Assembly (NCBI GenBank): GCA_903884435.1
Contig: CAISEY010000024.1
Span: forward strand, 1 to 49,619
Direction: 5' to 3'
From: an uncultured Hyphomicrobiales bacterium
Lineage (GTDB): Bacteria > Pseudomonadota > Alphaproteobacteria > Rhizobiales > Beijerinckiaceae
DNA length: 49,619 nt
The notes below the pieces were generated by a model. The model was not told where the DNA came from. It ran no database searches and saw nothing but the letters and a program-made list of their open reading frames with translations. The position numbers were made by a program, and so were the translations under genes. How positions within the stretch are numbered: the first letter of the stretch is position 1; every line of letters starts with the position of its first letter. This document shows, in pieces, positions 18,152 through 26,763 of this stretch.

Positions 18152-19069
18152 TTATTCGCCGGCGGGGACATCGTCCCTGATCGGGTCGGGCGTGCCCGCA
18201 TCCGTGGCTTCCGCGCCTTGCTCCGCGCGATTGCGCCGACGCCGGCGCGGCCGCAAATGAAACCCGCCCGCCTCCACTGTTTCGACGTGGCTTTCCTCGC
18301 CATTCGCAATCGCCAGCGGGGCTGGCGTCTCGGCAATCGGGATTCTGACAGGAGAAGTAATGAAGGAGGGCAAAGCCGCCGCCTCCGCCTCGGCGATCAC
18401 CACCGGTTGTTCACGCGGCTGGTCGTTGCGGAAGTCCCGCTGCTGGGGCCGGTTATCCCGCTGACCCCTGTTCTGGTTGAATCGATTTTGATCGTTTCTA
18501 TCCTGATAAGGTCGGTCCTGCCGTTGCTGCCGCTCATTCCGATCCTGGAATGGACGATCATGTCTTTGTTGTTGACGGTCGCCGCGCTCCTGAAATTGCC
18601 GATCATTATTTGGCGGGGGCCTGTCGCCGCTGAACTGGTGTCGTTCCTGAAATGGTTGTGGCTGCTGCGGGGCCTGGGGCTGTGGCTGACCGAATTGTTG
18701 GGGAGGGAAACGCTCGGCGGGCGATGCAAACCGATCGGGCAAACCGCCAACATCGTCGTCATCGTCCGAATCGTCGGTTTCGCTCTCTCCGGGTGGCCGC
18801 GAATAGCCCGCTTGCGCCTGAAGCTGCGCTTGCTGGGCCGAGGCAATCAGGCGGAAATAATGCTCGGCGTGTTGCAAATAGCTTTCCGCCATGACGGGAT
18901 CGCCGGACGACTGCGCGTCGCGGGCAAGCTGAAGATATTTTTCAGCGACGTGATGCGCCGTTCCCCGAATCTTGACGTCCGGGCCGTTCGATTCATAAGT
19001 CCTGGTGAGCGGATTGGGACCCTTGCGATTGTTGCGACCGCGTATGCGCTTGTTCTGTCCGGGTCTCAT
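18152..19069 (-). CDS. DUF4167 family protein with Q/R/N-rich low-complexity tail
   Basis: 305 residues from ATG 19069, with AAGGA nine bases upstream. The conserved N-terminal domain (1-85) begins MRPGQNKRIRGRN and carries NPLTRTYESNGPDVKIRG, then two helices (AHHVAEKYLQLARDA, AESYLQHAEHYFRLI). After an acidic stretch (DDSDDDDD) comes a disordered segment with repeated RPFQDRN-like units rich in Gln, Arg, Asn and Asp (about 115-220). A basic patch (RPRRRRRNR) lies near the C-terminus. The RGRN opening and basic tail suggest RNA binding, but that is inference and no function is known to me. It is upstream of clpB on the same strand. Confidence 0.85.
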   Translation of the reverse strand: MRPGQNKRIRGRNNRKGPNPLTRTYESNGPDVKIRGTAHHVAEKYLQLARDAQSSGDPVMAESYLQHAEHYFRLIASAQQAQLQAQAGYSRPPGESETDDSDDDDDVGGLPDRFASPAERFPPQQFGQPQPQAPQQPQPFQERHQFSGDRPPPNNDRQFQERGDRQQQRHDRPFQDRNERQQRQDRPYQDRNDQNRFNQNRGQRDNRPQQRDFRNDQPREQPVVIAEAEAAALPSFITSPVRIPIAETPAPLAIANGEESHVETVEAGGFHLRPRRRRRNRAEQGAEATDAGTPDPIRDDVPAGE

Positions 19070-19505
19070 TGAGCATCCTTGATTAAATATTGAACGCCGG
19101 TCCACCGGCGATTGCCCGCCCCGTCTTTCGCGGGCTAACTGGTTCGCCTCTGAATCATCAATTCCCGTGAGGCCTGTCCAGAATGACGTCCCATTCCGTG
19201 GACCATCCACGACGGGGGGACGGGTTCTGGTTTGTCCCGCCATACACCAAAGATGACGTTAACCAGACGCATCGCCTGATCTCATTCAACGTCCCGTCCG
19301 GCCTGGACCGGCGAGCTGCCTCCACCGTCAATCACCAATCAGCAATTTCGTCAGGAAGACAGCCACCACGAAGGCATCGGCTACCGCGTCGAACTTATCA
19401 AGGCGATTCTGGAATGAATGTTAGCCGGTTTCGGTTTCGAAGCCAAGAGGAAACGACCCTGGGTCAGGTTTGAAAAGCTGATTTTGGCGGCAGGCGGCCA
19501 ATTTG
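19070..19505. other. Intergenic region between DUF4167 and prmC
   Basis: About 436 bases without a convincing gene. Short open frames exist on both strands but lack ribosome-binding sites and recognisable sequence. Near the DUF4167 start are two small inverted repeats: CGCCGGT/ACCGGCG at 19095-19110 and GCCCGC/GCGGGC just beyond. An AT-rich patch (GATTAAATATTGAA, 19081-19094) may be part of the DUF4167 promoter. No clear terminator for prmC is seen. Confidence 0.4.
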
Positions 19506-20396
19506 TCACGTCCGGCATACGACAATTGCCCGTGTTTTTCCACCGAGGTCGCGCCGCACGCCCTGCGCGCGGAGACCCGATCGCCGGACAATGTCAGCGA
19601 CAGCTTCTGCCTGATCATGGCCAAGCTCGAGTATCGCCACTCCGCCGGGCGCCAGAACGCCTGGCAACAACGAGGCGATCTCCCGGTAGGCGCGCAGACC
19701 GTCGTCTCCTCCGTCGAGCGCCAGCCACGGGTCGAAGTTTTTGACCTCGGGATCGAGGTTCGTGATGTCCCGCGTGGGGATGTAGGGCGGATTGGAAACC
19801 ACGAGATCAAACTGTTTCCGGTCGGCGACGATCCGCCAGTCGCCGTGGAGCACTGAAAAGCGGCCTTCAAATCCGCAAGCCGCGAGGTTCTTTCGAGCGA
19901 CCGAGCAGGCGCTGTCCGACAGATCGACAGCCACTCCGACGGCGGACGGAAAAACGTCAAGCAAGGCGCAAAGAAGCGCTCCCGATCCGACTCCGAGGTC
20001 CGCGATCCTGAATGCATTGTCCTGACGTTCGGAGAACAGCTCGAGCGCGGTCTCGACGAGAATTTCCGAATCCGGTCTGGGATCGAGAACGTCTGGCGTC
20101 ACGAGCAGTTCGAGGCTCCAGAATCCTTTCTGACCGAGAATGCGGGAAACAGGCTCCCGATTCAGCCTGCGGCGAAGAAAGTCGCCGAGCTTGATGGCGG
20201 CTTCTTCTTCGAGGACAGTTTCCGGATCCCGGACAAGGTCGAGATGGTCGATCCCGGCCGCGGCGCACAGGAGAAGGCGGGCGTCGAGGCCCGCTTCCTG
20301 AACGCCGGCGGCGCGCAGGGCGGCCGTCACTTTCCTCATGGCTTCTCGCCGCGGTATTTCCAGCGAAAAGCCGGCGTCCGGGCCCACGCAATTCAT
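19506..20396 (-). CDS. prmC: Release factor glutamine methyltransferase PrmC (HemK)
   Basis: A 296-residue SAM-dependent enzyme that methylates the Gln of the GGQ loop in peptide-chain release factors. It has an N-terminal helical domain with LDARLLLC and EPVSRILGQKGFW (81-93), the SAM loop ADLGVGSGALL (132-142) and the NPPY catalytic motif at 202-205. The SAM loop reads GVGSG where GTGSG is usual. The start overlaps the htpG stop by 4 bases (ATGA), so htpG and prmC are coupled. An internal ATG at 20339 is an alternative start. Confidence 0.94.
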   Translation of the reverse strand: MNCVGPDAGFSLEIPRREAMRKVTAALRAAGVQEAGLDARLLLCAAAGIDHLDLVRDPETVLEEEAAIKLGDFLRRRLNREPVSRILGQKGFWSLELLVTPDVLDPRPDSEILVETALELFSERQDNAFRIADLGVGSGALLCALLDVFPSAVGVAVDLSDSACSVARKNLAACGFEGRFSVLHGDWRIVADRKQFDLVVSNPPYIPTRDITNLDPEVKNFDPWLALDGGDDGLRAYREIASLLPGVLAPGGVAILELGHDQAEAVADIVRRSGLRAQGVRRDLGGKTRAIVVCRT

Positions 20397-22354
20397 GAAG
20401 CCGCCCGGGAGAGAACCCTGGTCAATCGCGCCGCGAAATTCGCCGCGTCGAGTGGCGGTTCGCCATCCATGATCCGGGCCTCGTCGTGCAGGAGCCAGGT
20501 CGCGTCCTCGACGAGTCCCTTTTGCGATCCATCGCGGAATTTTTCCGCGAGAGATGATATCAGCGCGTGTTCCGGATTGATTTCGAGGACTGGCTTCGTC
20601 GTTTCTCCGAGCCGGCCATGGTCCGCGAGCATCCGTTCAAGCCTTCGGTCCGGCCCGGCTTCCGCCGCGACGATGCACGCAGGGCTTCCCGACAAACGGT
20701 CGGACTGGCGCACGTCCGATACGGCGTCCGCGAGGGTTTGCTTCATGAAGGCCAGCAGGGTTGCGACCTCGGCGCTCGCGCCGCTGGTTTTGGGCGCCTC
20801 GTTCCCCTCCGCGACCGGAATCGATTTGATATCAGCCGCGCCCTGGGTGATCGACTTGAAGGGCTTTCCGTCAAAACCCACCGCTGTCGACACCCAAAAA
20901 GCGTCAACCGGGTCGGAGAGTAACAGGACGTCGATGCCGCGGGCGCGGAAGCCCTCGAGCTGGGGGCTGGCGGACATTCGCTTTTGATCGTCGCCAGTCA
21001 AATAATAGATGGCCGTCTGATTGGGGCGAAGGTTCGCGACATATTCGCCGAGCGTCTTTTTCAATTCCGGATCGTTCGACGTTGAAAACCGCGCGAATTT
21101 GAAAAGCGGGTCGCGCCGTTCCGGATCCTCGTAAAGACCCTCCTTGATCACGCTGCCAAAATTTTCCCAGATTTTGTTGAATGCGGGCTGGTCGGACTCG
21201 GCGAGCTTCCCGAGTTCCTGAACAATCCGGTTGGTCACGCCGCGCTTGATCGCGGCAAACACCGGACTTTGCTGGATCATCTCGCGGGAGACGTTCAAGG
21301 GGAGGTCGGATGAATCGACCACCAGCCGGACGAATCTGAGCCAGCCAGGCAGCAGGCTGCTGTCCTGGGTAATCAGCACCCGACGGACATAGAGCTTGCC
21401 CTTGCCTTTCCGTTCAGGGTCGAACAGGTCGAACGGTCGCGAGCCGGGAACGAAAGCGAGAACCGTGTATTCATGCCTGCCTTCGACGCGCCAGTGAAGC
21501 GTCATCGCGGGTTCGTCGAACTGGCCGGAGAGGCTCCGGTAGAAGTCCCGATAATTCTCTGTCGTGATTTCGCTTCTGGGCTTCGACCAGAGGGCGGCTC
21601 CGTCCCCGATTTGACGGGCCTCGCTGGTTGGCGTGTCCCTGATTTCGACAGGCACGGCGACCGCGCCAGAGTGTTCCCGGACAATGGATTCAAGTCGCCA
21701 GGGTTCGAGATATTCTTTCGAAGCGTCGTTGAGGTGGAGAATCACGCGCGTTCCGCGGGCCGGGGCTTCGTCCAGCGACAGAGGCGAGGTCGTGTAGCTG
21801 CCTTTGCCGTCCGAGGACCATGTCCAGGCCTCGACGGAGCCCGCTCGCCGCGATTCCACCACGACCTCATCCGCGACCATGAAGGCTGAGTAGAACCCGA
21901 TGCCAAACTGCCCGATCAGATCCGCGGACGAAGCGGCCTTGCCGCCCTCCACTTCGTTTTCCTCGTCGGTTTTCGTTTTTGAACCGCCGATTTTGTCCAG
22001 AAAGGCCCTCGTGCCGGAATTCGCGATCGTCCCGAGAGCGGACACCAGTTCCCCGTGATCCATTCCGATGCCGTTGTCGGCAATCACGAGTTGTCTTGCC
22101 TCCTTGTCGATTGTCACGCTGATCCGGAAAGCCGTCTGGTCGCCAGCAAGCGCGGGATTTGCGATCGATTCATAACGGAGCTTTTCACAAGCGTCGGCGG
22201 CGTTGGAAATCAGTTCGCGGAGGAAAATATCACGATCGGAATAAATGGAATGAACCATGAGGTGCAGCAATCTCGCCACGTCCGCCTGAAAGGCATGGGA
22301 TTGCTGGCTGGCGCCGGTCCGCGGACCCGCGTGTGTATCGTTTTCAGTTGTCAC
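20393..22354 (-). CDS. htpG: Molecular chaperone HtpG (Hsp90)
   Basis: 653 residues from GTG 22354, chosen because AGGGG lies about 7 bases upstream and homology begins soon after (HAFQADVARLLHLMVHSIYSDRDIFLRE). The N-terminal GHKL ATPase has ELISNAADAC, IADNGIGM and GQFGIGFYSAFM. The middle domain has the GVTNRI and NVSREMIQQSP blocks, and the C-terminal dimerisation domain is complete. An open frame continues to 22411 but without support. prmC is translationally coupled downstream. A heat-shock-like promoter is suggested at 22409-22437, immediately after a strong terminator. Confidence 0.96.
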   Translation of the reverse strand: MTTENDTHAGPRTGASQQSHAFQADVARLLHLMVHSIYSDRDIFLRELISNAADACEKLRYESIANPALAGDQTAFRISVTIDKEARQLVIADNGIGMDHGELVSALGTIANSGTRAFLDKIGGSKTKTDEENEVEGGKAASSADLIGQFGIGFYSAFMVADEVVVESRRAGSVEAWTWSSDGKGSYTTSPLSLDEAPARGTRVILHLNDASKEYLEPWRLESIVREHSGAVAVPVEIRDTPTSEARQIGDGAALWSKPRSEITTENYRDFYRSLSGQFDEPAMTLHWRVEGRHEYTVLAFVPGSRPFDLFDPERKGKGKLYVRRVLITQDSSLLPGWLRFVRLVVDSSDLPLNVSREMIQQSPVFAAIKRGVTNRIVQELGKLAESDQPAFNKIWENFGSVIKEGLYEDPERRDPLFKFARFSTSNDPELKKTLGEYVANLRPNQTAIYYLTGDDQKRMSASPQLEGFRARGIDVLLLSDPVDAFWVSTAVGFDGKPFKSITQGAADIKSIPVAEGNEAPKTSGASAEVATLLAFMKQTLADAVSDVRQSDRLSGSPACIVAAEAGPDRRLERMLADHGRLGETTKPVLEINPEHALISSLAEKFRDGSQKGLVEDATWLLHDEARIMDGEPPLDAANFAARLTRVLSRAAS

Positions 22355-22408
22355 GGCGTTGCCCCTGATTGTCTCTCGCCGAATGGCGGCGGCCGAAACG
22401 GCAGCCCT

Positions 22409-22437
22409 CATATCGCTGCTTTCGCGCCGGATTCAAG
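22409..22437 (-). promoter_or_regulatory. Candidate htpG promoter (heat-shock-like)
   Basis: On the minus strand CTTGAAT (22431-22437) is followed, after 16 bases, by GATATG (22409-22414). A CTTGAA -35 is the hallmark of sigma-32 promoters; the -10 is only a partial match. The start site would be near 22402, about 48 bases before the GTG. Confidence 0.35.
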
Positions 22438-22452
22438 AGATTGCACACGGAC

Positions 22453-22489
22453 AAAAAAAGACCGGCGGGAGACATGCTCACCGCCGGTC
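22453..22489 (-). terminator. Strong intrinsic terminator on the minus strand, no assigned gene
   Basis: A perfect 9-bp stem (GACCGGCGG/CCGCCGGTC, plus-strand arms 22460-22468 and 22481-22489) with a 12-base loop, followed on the minus strand by seven T residues (22453-22459). It is directed against transcription arriving from higher coordinates, just upstream of the htpG promoter. The nearest minus-strand gene there (Bax-inhibitor family) already has its own terminator at about 23190. Confidence 0.88.
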
Positions 22490-22720
22490 GTTGCCGCCTC
22501 GTTCCAACCGGGAAGCGGCCCGGCTCAAATCGACTCCCCGGGGGGCTGGGGGGCTGACGAATTCCGGAAAGCCTTGTTGGCCGGGCCTTCGAGGCAACGT
22601 TATCCTTTTCGCAAGCCACTGCGGCGCGGGTTGGACGCAAACCAGGCGAAAGTGTGAATTCGAGGGGACATCGCGGTCTGGCGCGCACTTGCCGGAATCA
22701 TGCGATCGGGCAATCATGTT
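22490..22720 (-). other. Possible small RNA or small-protein transcript
   Basis: This stretch ends in the strong minus-strand terminator at 22453-22489 and has no other gene assigned on that strand. The minus-strand sequence is GC-rich and can form local hairpins (for example CCGGG/CCCGG around 22510-22530). It also contains an open frame of 79 codons (22478-22717) whose stop falls inside the terminator stem. I recognise neither a known RNA family nor a known protein. The conserved SRP RNA tetraloop region is absent. On the plus strand the same region should hold the promoter of the DUF2794 gene. Confidence 0.25.
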
Positions 22721-22736
22721 GCAAAAGGAGGCTCGT

Positions 22737-23174
22737 TTGAAGGATCACGAACCCGGCGACACAGGTTGTCGTGAACAGGAGAGCGCCGGCCAGGCGGCGG
22801 ACTTTTCCAGGCCGAGACTGGTCAAGACTTCCGGTTTCGAACCGACGCGGGTCGTTCAAAATCCGCAACAGGCGAGCGTGGTGTCGTTCGACCGCCATGA
22901 GTTGCGAACAATCCTCAACGTCTATGGCCGGAAGGTCGCGGCGGGCGAATGGCGCGACTATGCGATTGATTTTACCCCGGCAAAGGCCGTTTTTTCCGTG
23001 TTCCGGCGAACGTCCGAGATTCCGCTTTTCTGCATCGAAAAAGATCCGAAACTGGCGCGCAAGCAGGGAGCCTATTGCGTGATTGCGTCGGGGGGATTGA
23101 TTCTCAAGCGCGGGCACGAGCTCGCGCGCGTCGTCGAAGTCCTCGATCGCAAGGTCAAGCTGGTCGTCGTCTGA
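22737..23174 (+). CDS. DUF2794 family conserved protein
   Basis: About 145 residues from TTG 22737. This start is chosen because a near-perfect ribosome-binding site, AAGGAGG (22725-22731), sits five bases upstream. An ATG at 22716 has no such signal, and the frame stays open to 22359. The conserved part is the C-terminal 95 residues: VSFDRHELRTILNVYGRKVAAGEW, AVFSVFRRTSEIPL, EKDPKLARKQGAY and LKRGHELARV. These identify DUF2794, a small family found in alphaproteobacteria whose function I do not know. A terminator follows 10 bases after the stop. Confidence 0.85.
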   Translation: MKDHEPGDTGCREQESAGQAADFSRPRLVKTSGFEPTRVVQNPQQASVVSFDRHELRTILNVYGRKVAAGEWRDYAIDFTPAKAVFSVFRRTSEIPLFCIEKDPKLARKQGAYCVIASGGLILKRGHELARVVEVLDRKVKLVVV

Positions 23175-23183
23175 ATGCGGCAT

Positions 23184-23213
23184 AAAAAAGCCCCGCGCGA
23201 GGGCGGGGCTTTC
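23184..23213. terminator. Bidirectional terminator between DUF2794 and Bax-inhibitor genes
   Basis: A stem GCCCCGC (23190-23196) with GCGGGGC (23203-23209) and a 6-base loop, extended by A/T pairs. On the minus strand it is followed by six T residues (23184-23189), and on the plus strand by TTTCTT. It can serve both convergent genes, more strongly the minus-strand one. Confidence 0.85.
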
Positions 23214-23232
23214 TTCCGGATCGGGTTGTGTT

Positions 23233-24000
23233 TCAGTTGTTCCTGCTGCCGGTCAGGTTGAGCAGGGACGTGAAGATGTTGATGAAGTCGAGGTACAGCA
23301 TCAGCGCCCCGTTCACGGATTTCTTCACGGCCGTTTCGGCGTCGTCGTTGACGAAGTACATTTCCTTGATCGACTGCGTGTCCCACGCGGTCAAACCCGC
23401 GAAAATTCCGACCGACAGAACCGACAACGCGAACTGGAAAGCGGTGCTCTGCAGAAAGACGTTGACGAGGCTCGCGATCACCAGGCCGATCAGTCCCATT
23501 ACGAGGAACGAACCAAAGGCCGAGAGATTACGCTTCGTGGTGTAGCCGTACAGGCTCAGGCCGCCAAAAGTCGCGGCGGTGATGAAGAACGCCCGCGTCA
23601 CCGAAACGCCCGTGTAAACGAACAGGATCGACGAGAGCGAAAGTCCCATGGCGGCGGCGAACAGGAGGAAGACGTTGCGCGCCGTCGACGCGGCCATCCG
23701 GTCAATCCGGAAGGAGAAGAAAAAGACAAAGGCCAGCGGGAGCAGCATGACGACCCACTTCAGCGGACTGGCGTAAATGGCCATTCCGAAACTCGTGAGC
23801 GCCAGGCGGCCTGTCGGGCCCGTCGTTGTCGAAAGCATGTTGACGCCAAGCGCCACCAGGCCCGTCACGGCAAGACCCACCGTCATGTAGTTATAGACAC
23901 CAAGCATGTAGGCGCGAAGGCCCTCGTCTCGTTCGGCTGTGCCGGCACGGGCGACGCCAGAACCCCACCGGGTGGCCGCGCTGCGGTCGAAGTCGGACAT
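23233..24000 (-). CDS. Bax inhibitor-1/YccA family membrane protein
   Basis: 255 residues from ATG 24000, with GAGGG seven bases upstream. Seven hydrophobic helices fill residues 40-250. The family pattern AFVTRAFFITAATFGGLSLYGY-like is present near 125-145 (here VSVTRAFFITAATF), as are FLVMGLIGLVIASLVN and a C-terminal LYLDFINIFTSLL ending, which is typical of alphaproteobacterial members. The proteins are thought to affect membrane calcium or protease regulation, with no settled bacterial role. A hairpin (TTGGGC/GCCCAA, 24020-24036) lies in the leader, about 20 bases before the ATG. Confidence 0.9.
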   Translation of the reverse strand: MSDFDRSAATRWGSGVARAGTAERDEGLRAYMLGVYNYMTVGLAVTGLVALGVNMLSTTTGPTGRLALTSFGMAIYASPLKWVVMLLPLAFVFFFSFRIDRMAASTARNVFLLFAAAMGLSLSSILFVYTGVSVTRAFFITAATFGGLSLYGYTTKRNLSAFGSFLVMGLIGLVIASLVNVFLQSTAFQFALSVLSVGIFAGLTAWDTQSIKEMYFVNDDAETAVKKSVNGALMLYLDFINIFTSLLNLTGSRNN

Positions 24001-24070
24001 GATTCCCTCTTGTCTGGTTTTGGGCGAACAGCCCAAGCTTGCCTTGCCCTCTGGATATGACACGGCGCGC

Positions 24071-24101
24071 TTAATATGGCGTGCCCTCATATTCCATACA
24101 A
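24071..24101 (-). promoter_or_regulatory. Weak candidate promoter of the Bax-inhibitor gene
   Basis: On the minus strand TTGTAT (24096-24101) and TATTAA (24071-24076) are 19 bases apart, a rather long spacing. It would give a leader of about 65 bases carrying the 24020-24036 hairpin. Confidence 0.28.
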
Positions 24102-24174
24102 GGGGCGCTTTTTGGTCGAGGGCGCGCTCTCACGAAGCGGCGTCGTTTCCCCGAGAAGCGGCTGTTCCGGGAAG

Positions 24175-26763
24175 CTAGAGATTTCGAAGCCATGGCGCGG
24201 CTTTCTCGCCGAGAGCTCGCCAGGTCCCGAGCAGACCGAGTCCGACCGTCACCAGAACGGCCACCGTAACGGCCGTCGCCGCGGACGACCAAAGCCACAG
24301 AAACTCGTCCAGTTTCATAACTTTCGTCGTGACGAGCCAGGCCGCGAGCGCCCCCGCGAGAACGCCGAAAATCGCTGTCGCCAGTCCAAGGATCCCATAT
24401 TCGTAAACCAGCGATCTGATGAGCTGCCCGCGTGTTGCCCCGAGGGTTTTCAAGACGACGGTGTCGTAAATCCGGGTCCGTCGTCCGGCGGCGAGGGCGC
24501 CGGCGAGGACCAGGACCGAGGCTCCGAGCGCCACGCCCGAGGCGCCTCGAATCGCGATCGCGATCTGGTTCATGACATCGCTCAGGGCGTCGAGCGCGTC
24601 CTTCACCCGAATTGACGTGACCGTCGGCCAGGCCCGCGACACGGCTCTGAGCAGCGTGAGTTCCTTCTGCTGGTCGAAGCCTTTCGGAAATGTCGCCGTG
24701 GCGAGGTGCGTGTGCGGCGCAGAGGCAAAAGTGTTGGGCGAATAGACGAAAACGAAATTGATTCCGAGGTTGCGCCAGTTGACCTTGCGCAAGTTCGCGA
24801 CGGTCGCCGAGATATTCCGGCCAAGGACATTGACGACCACGGGGTCGCCGATCTTCAGTCCCAGACCGTCGGCGATGGCCGCTTCGACGGAGACGAGCGG
24901 CGGTCCCGAATAATCCTTCGCCCACCACTCTCCCGCCGTCAGCACGGATCCATCCGGGACGCTGGTTGAATATGTTATTCCCCGGTCGCCATCCAGGACC
25001 CAGGCGGAGTCCTCCCGCGCCCTGATTTCCTCCGGGCGGCGATTCGCGAGACTGACGACGCGGCCCCGCATCATCGGCACGCGTTCCAGCTTTGCGTCCG
25101 GCGCGTTCCCGGCCATGAAAGCGTCGAAAGCAGCGGTTTCTGAATTTTTTATGTCGAGAAAGAAAAAGCTGGGGGTTTGCCCCGGAAGGGCGCGGCCGAG
25201 CTGGGCGCGAATGTTTCCATCAATCATCGTCAACGTGACGAGGAGAGCGAGGCCGAGCCCGAGAGACAGCACGACGGAGGGCGTCAGCGCGCCGGGGCGG
25301 TGAATATTCGCGATAGCGAGTCGCAGACCCGCGTTTTTCGCGCGTGGCGCGCGTCGGGCGAGGACCGCTATCGCGGCGGCCACGAGGCGCAAAACGACAA
25401 ATCCGGCGAGCGTCGCCACGGCGTAGATCGCGGCCAGCTTGCGATCGGTCGCCAGCCATATGATGGTTCCAATCAGCGTCGCCGCCGCTGTCAGGATCAA
25501 GGCCACGTAGCGCGCCCGGGGGAAGGATCGCGCGGGTTCGACCTGGTCCCGGAACAGCGCGGAAACGCGTATGTCGTGTGCCCGGCCCAGTGGCGCGAGC
25601 GAAAAGGCGAGCGACGTCAGAACGCCATACAGGGCGCCGGCGGCGATTTCGCGCGGATAGATCGCGGGTTCGAGCGGGAAAGGAATTTGCGAACCAAGCG
25701 ACGCCGAAATAGCGAAGGGCATCGCGAGTCCCGCGACAAGTCCAAGACCGATGCCCGCAAACGCCACGGCAAGGACTTCGATCAGCATTACAATGAACAC
25801 GTAACCGCCGGTGGCGCCGAGAGACTTCAGCGTCGCGATGTCGGCCTGTTTGCGTTCCACATGCGCGTGGACCGCGTTGGCGACGCCAACCCCGCCCACG
25901 ACCAGCGCCGTCAATCCAACGAGCGTCAGAAATTGGGTGAACTTGTCGAGATTCTTTTCAAATTGCGGGGAAATATTCGCGCGCGTGCGTATTTCCCAAC
26001 CAGCGTCCGGAAACGTCTGCCTTGCCTCTTCCACCACCCGTGCGAGAGCGGCGTCCGAAGCGGGTTGATCCGAAGCCGAGTTGGGCAAGACCACCCGGTT
26101 CAACCACCGCACCAGGGAGCCTGGCTGAACGAGGCCAGTTGTTCTGAACGCTTCCAGGGAGAGAAGAACCCGCGGTCCGAAGCCAACTCCACCCGCGAGC
26201 TTGTCCGGCTCGGAAACGAGATCGCCTCTATATTCGAACGGCGCGTCGCCGATGGTCACGCGGTCGCCGGGTTTGAGGTCGAGGCGCGCGCGCAGGGCTG
26301 CTTCGGCGACATATCCCCATGCTCCGTTTCGGAAACCCAGGGCATCGCCGAGGTCCATCGCGGGCTCGATCAGCACTGTTCCGAGCGCTGGCCAGGTCGA
26401 AGGAACCGCCTTGATCTCGACAAGCGCCGTTTCTCCGTCCGCGCGTCGCGCCATGGCGCGCATGGACGCGAGAGAGGAAACAGCGCCGCGGCCTTCGAGA
26501 AAGGTTCGCTCGGAAGCGTCGAGTTCCCGATGAATCAGAACAAAGGATACATCGCCTCCGAGTATTCTTCGTCCTTCGCGGGCAAGCCCGTCCGAAAGTC
26601 CGCGAGACACCGAGCCCACGCCGACAATCGCGGCCACGCCCAGCGCGATGCATCCGAGGAAAATTCCAAAGCCGGAAAGCCCGCCGCGAAAATCGCGGGC
26701 CGCGATTCTCAGCGCGAGGGGATACATCGACCGGCGCGGCGGCGTTTCGCTCAGGACAGTCAT
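24175..26763 (-). CDS. FtsX-like ABC exporter permease (YbbP family)
   Basis: 862 residues. A first membrane helix is near 33-52 (GFGIFLGCIALGVAAIVGV), followed by a large periplasmic MacB-like domain (about 60-260) and an FtsX triple-helix block (about 275-400). Further helices and a second periplasmic part come next, then a second FtsX block at the C-terminus (about 740-850). This doubled FtsX plan is that of YbbP-type permeases, which work with a YbbA ATPase. The substrate is not established; envelope lipids or lipoproteins are possible. The start overlaps the ATPase stop by 4 bases (ATGA), so the pair is coupled. Confidence 0.9.
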   Translation of the reverse strand: MTVLSETPPRRSMYPLALRIAARDFRGGLSGFGIFLGCIALGVAAIVGVGSVSRGLSDGLAREGRRILGGDVSFVLIHRELDASERTFLEGRGAVSSLASMRAMARRADGETALVEIKAVPSTWPALGTVLIEPAMDLGDALGFRNGAWGYVAEAALRARLDLKPGDRVTIGDAPFEYRGDLVSEPDKLAGGVGFGPRVLLSLEAFRTTGLVQPGSLVRWLNRVVLPNSASDQPASDAALARVVEEARQTFPDAGWEIRTRANISPQFEKNLDKFTQFLTLVGLTALVVGGVGVANAVHAHVERKQADIATLKSLGATGGYVFIVMLIEVLAVAFAGIGLGLVAGLAMPFAISASLGSQIPFPLEPAIYPREIAAGALYGVLTSLAFSLAPLGRAHDIRVSALFRDQVEPARSFPRARYVALILTAAATLIGTIIWLATDRKLAAIYAVATLAGFVVLRLVAAAIAVLARRAPRAKNAGLRLAIANIHRPGALTPSVVLSLGLGLALLVTLTMIDGNIRAQLGRALPGQTPSFFFLDIKNSETAAFDAFMAGNAPDAKLERVPMMRGRVVSLANRRPEEIRAREDSAWVLDGDRGITYSTSVPDGSVLTAGEWWAKDYSGPPLVSVEAAIADGLGLKIGDPVVVNVLGRNISATVANLRKVNWRNLGINFVFVYSPNTFASAPHTHLATATFPKGFDQQKELTLLRAVSRAWPTVTSIRVKDALDALSDVMNQIAIAIRGASGVALGASVLVLAGALAAGRRTRIYDTVVLKTLGATRGQLIRSLVYEYGILGLATAIFGVLAGALAAWLVTTKVMKLDEFLWLWSSAATAVTVAVLVTVGLGLLGTWRALGEKAAPWLRNL

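Noticed and set aside
22490-22720. SRP (4.5S) RNA or 6S RNA
   Set aside because: The conserved SRP GGAAGG-AGCAGCC region is absent, and no long central-bubble hairpin like that of 6S RNA is apparent.
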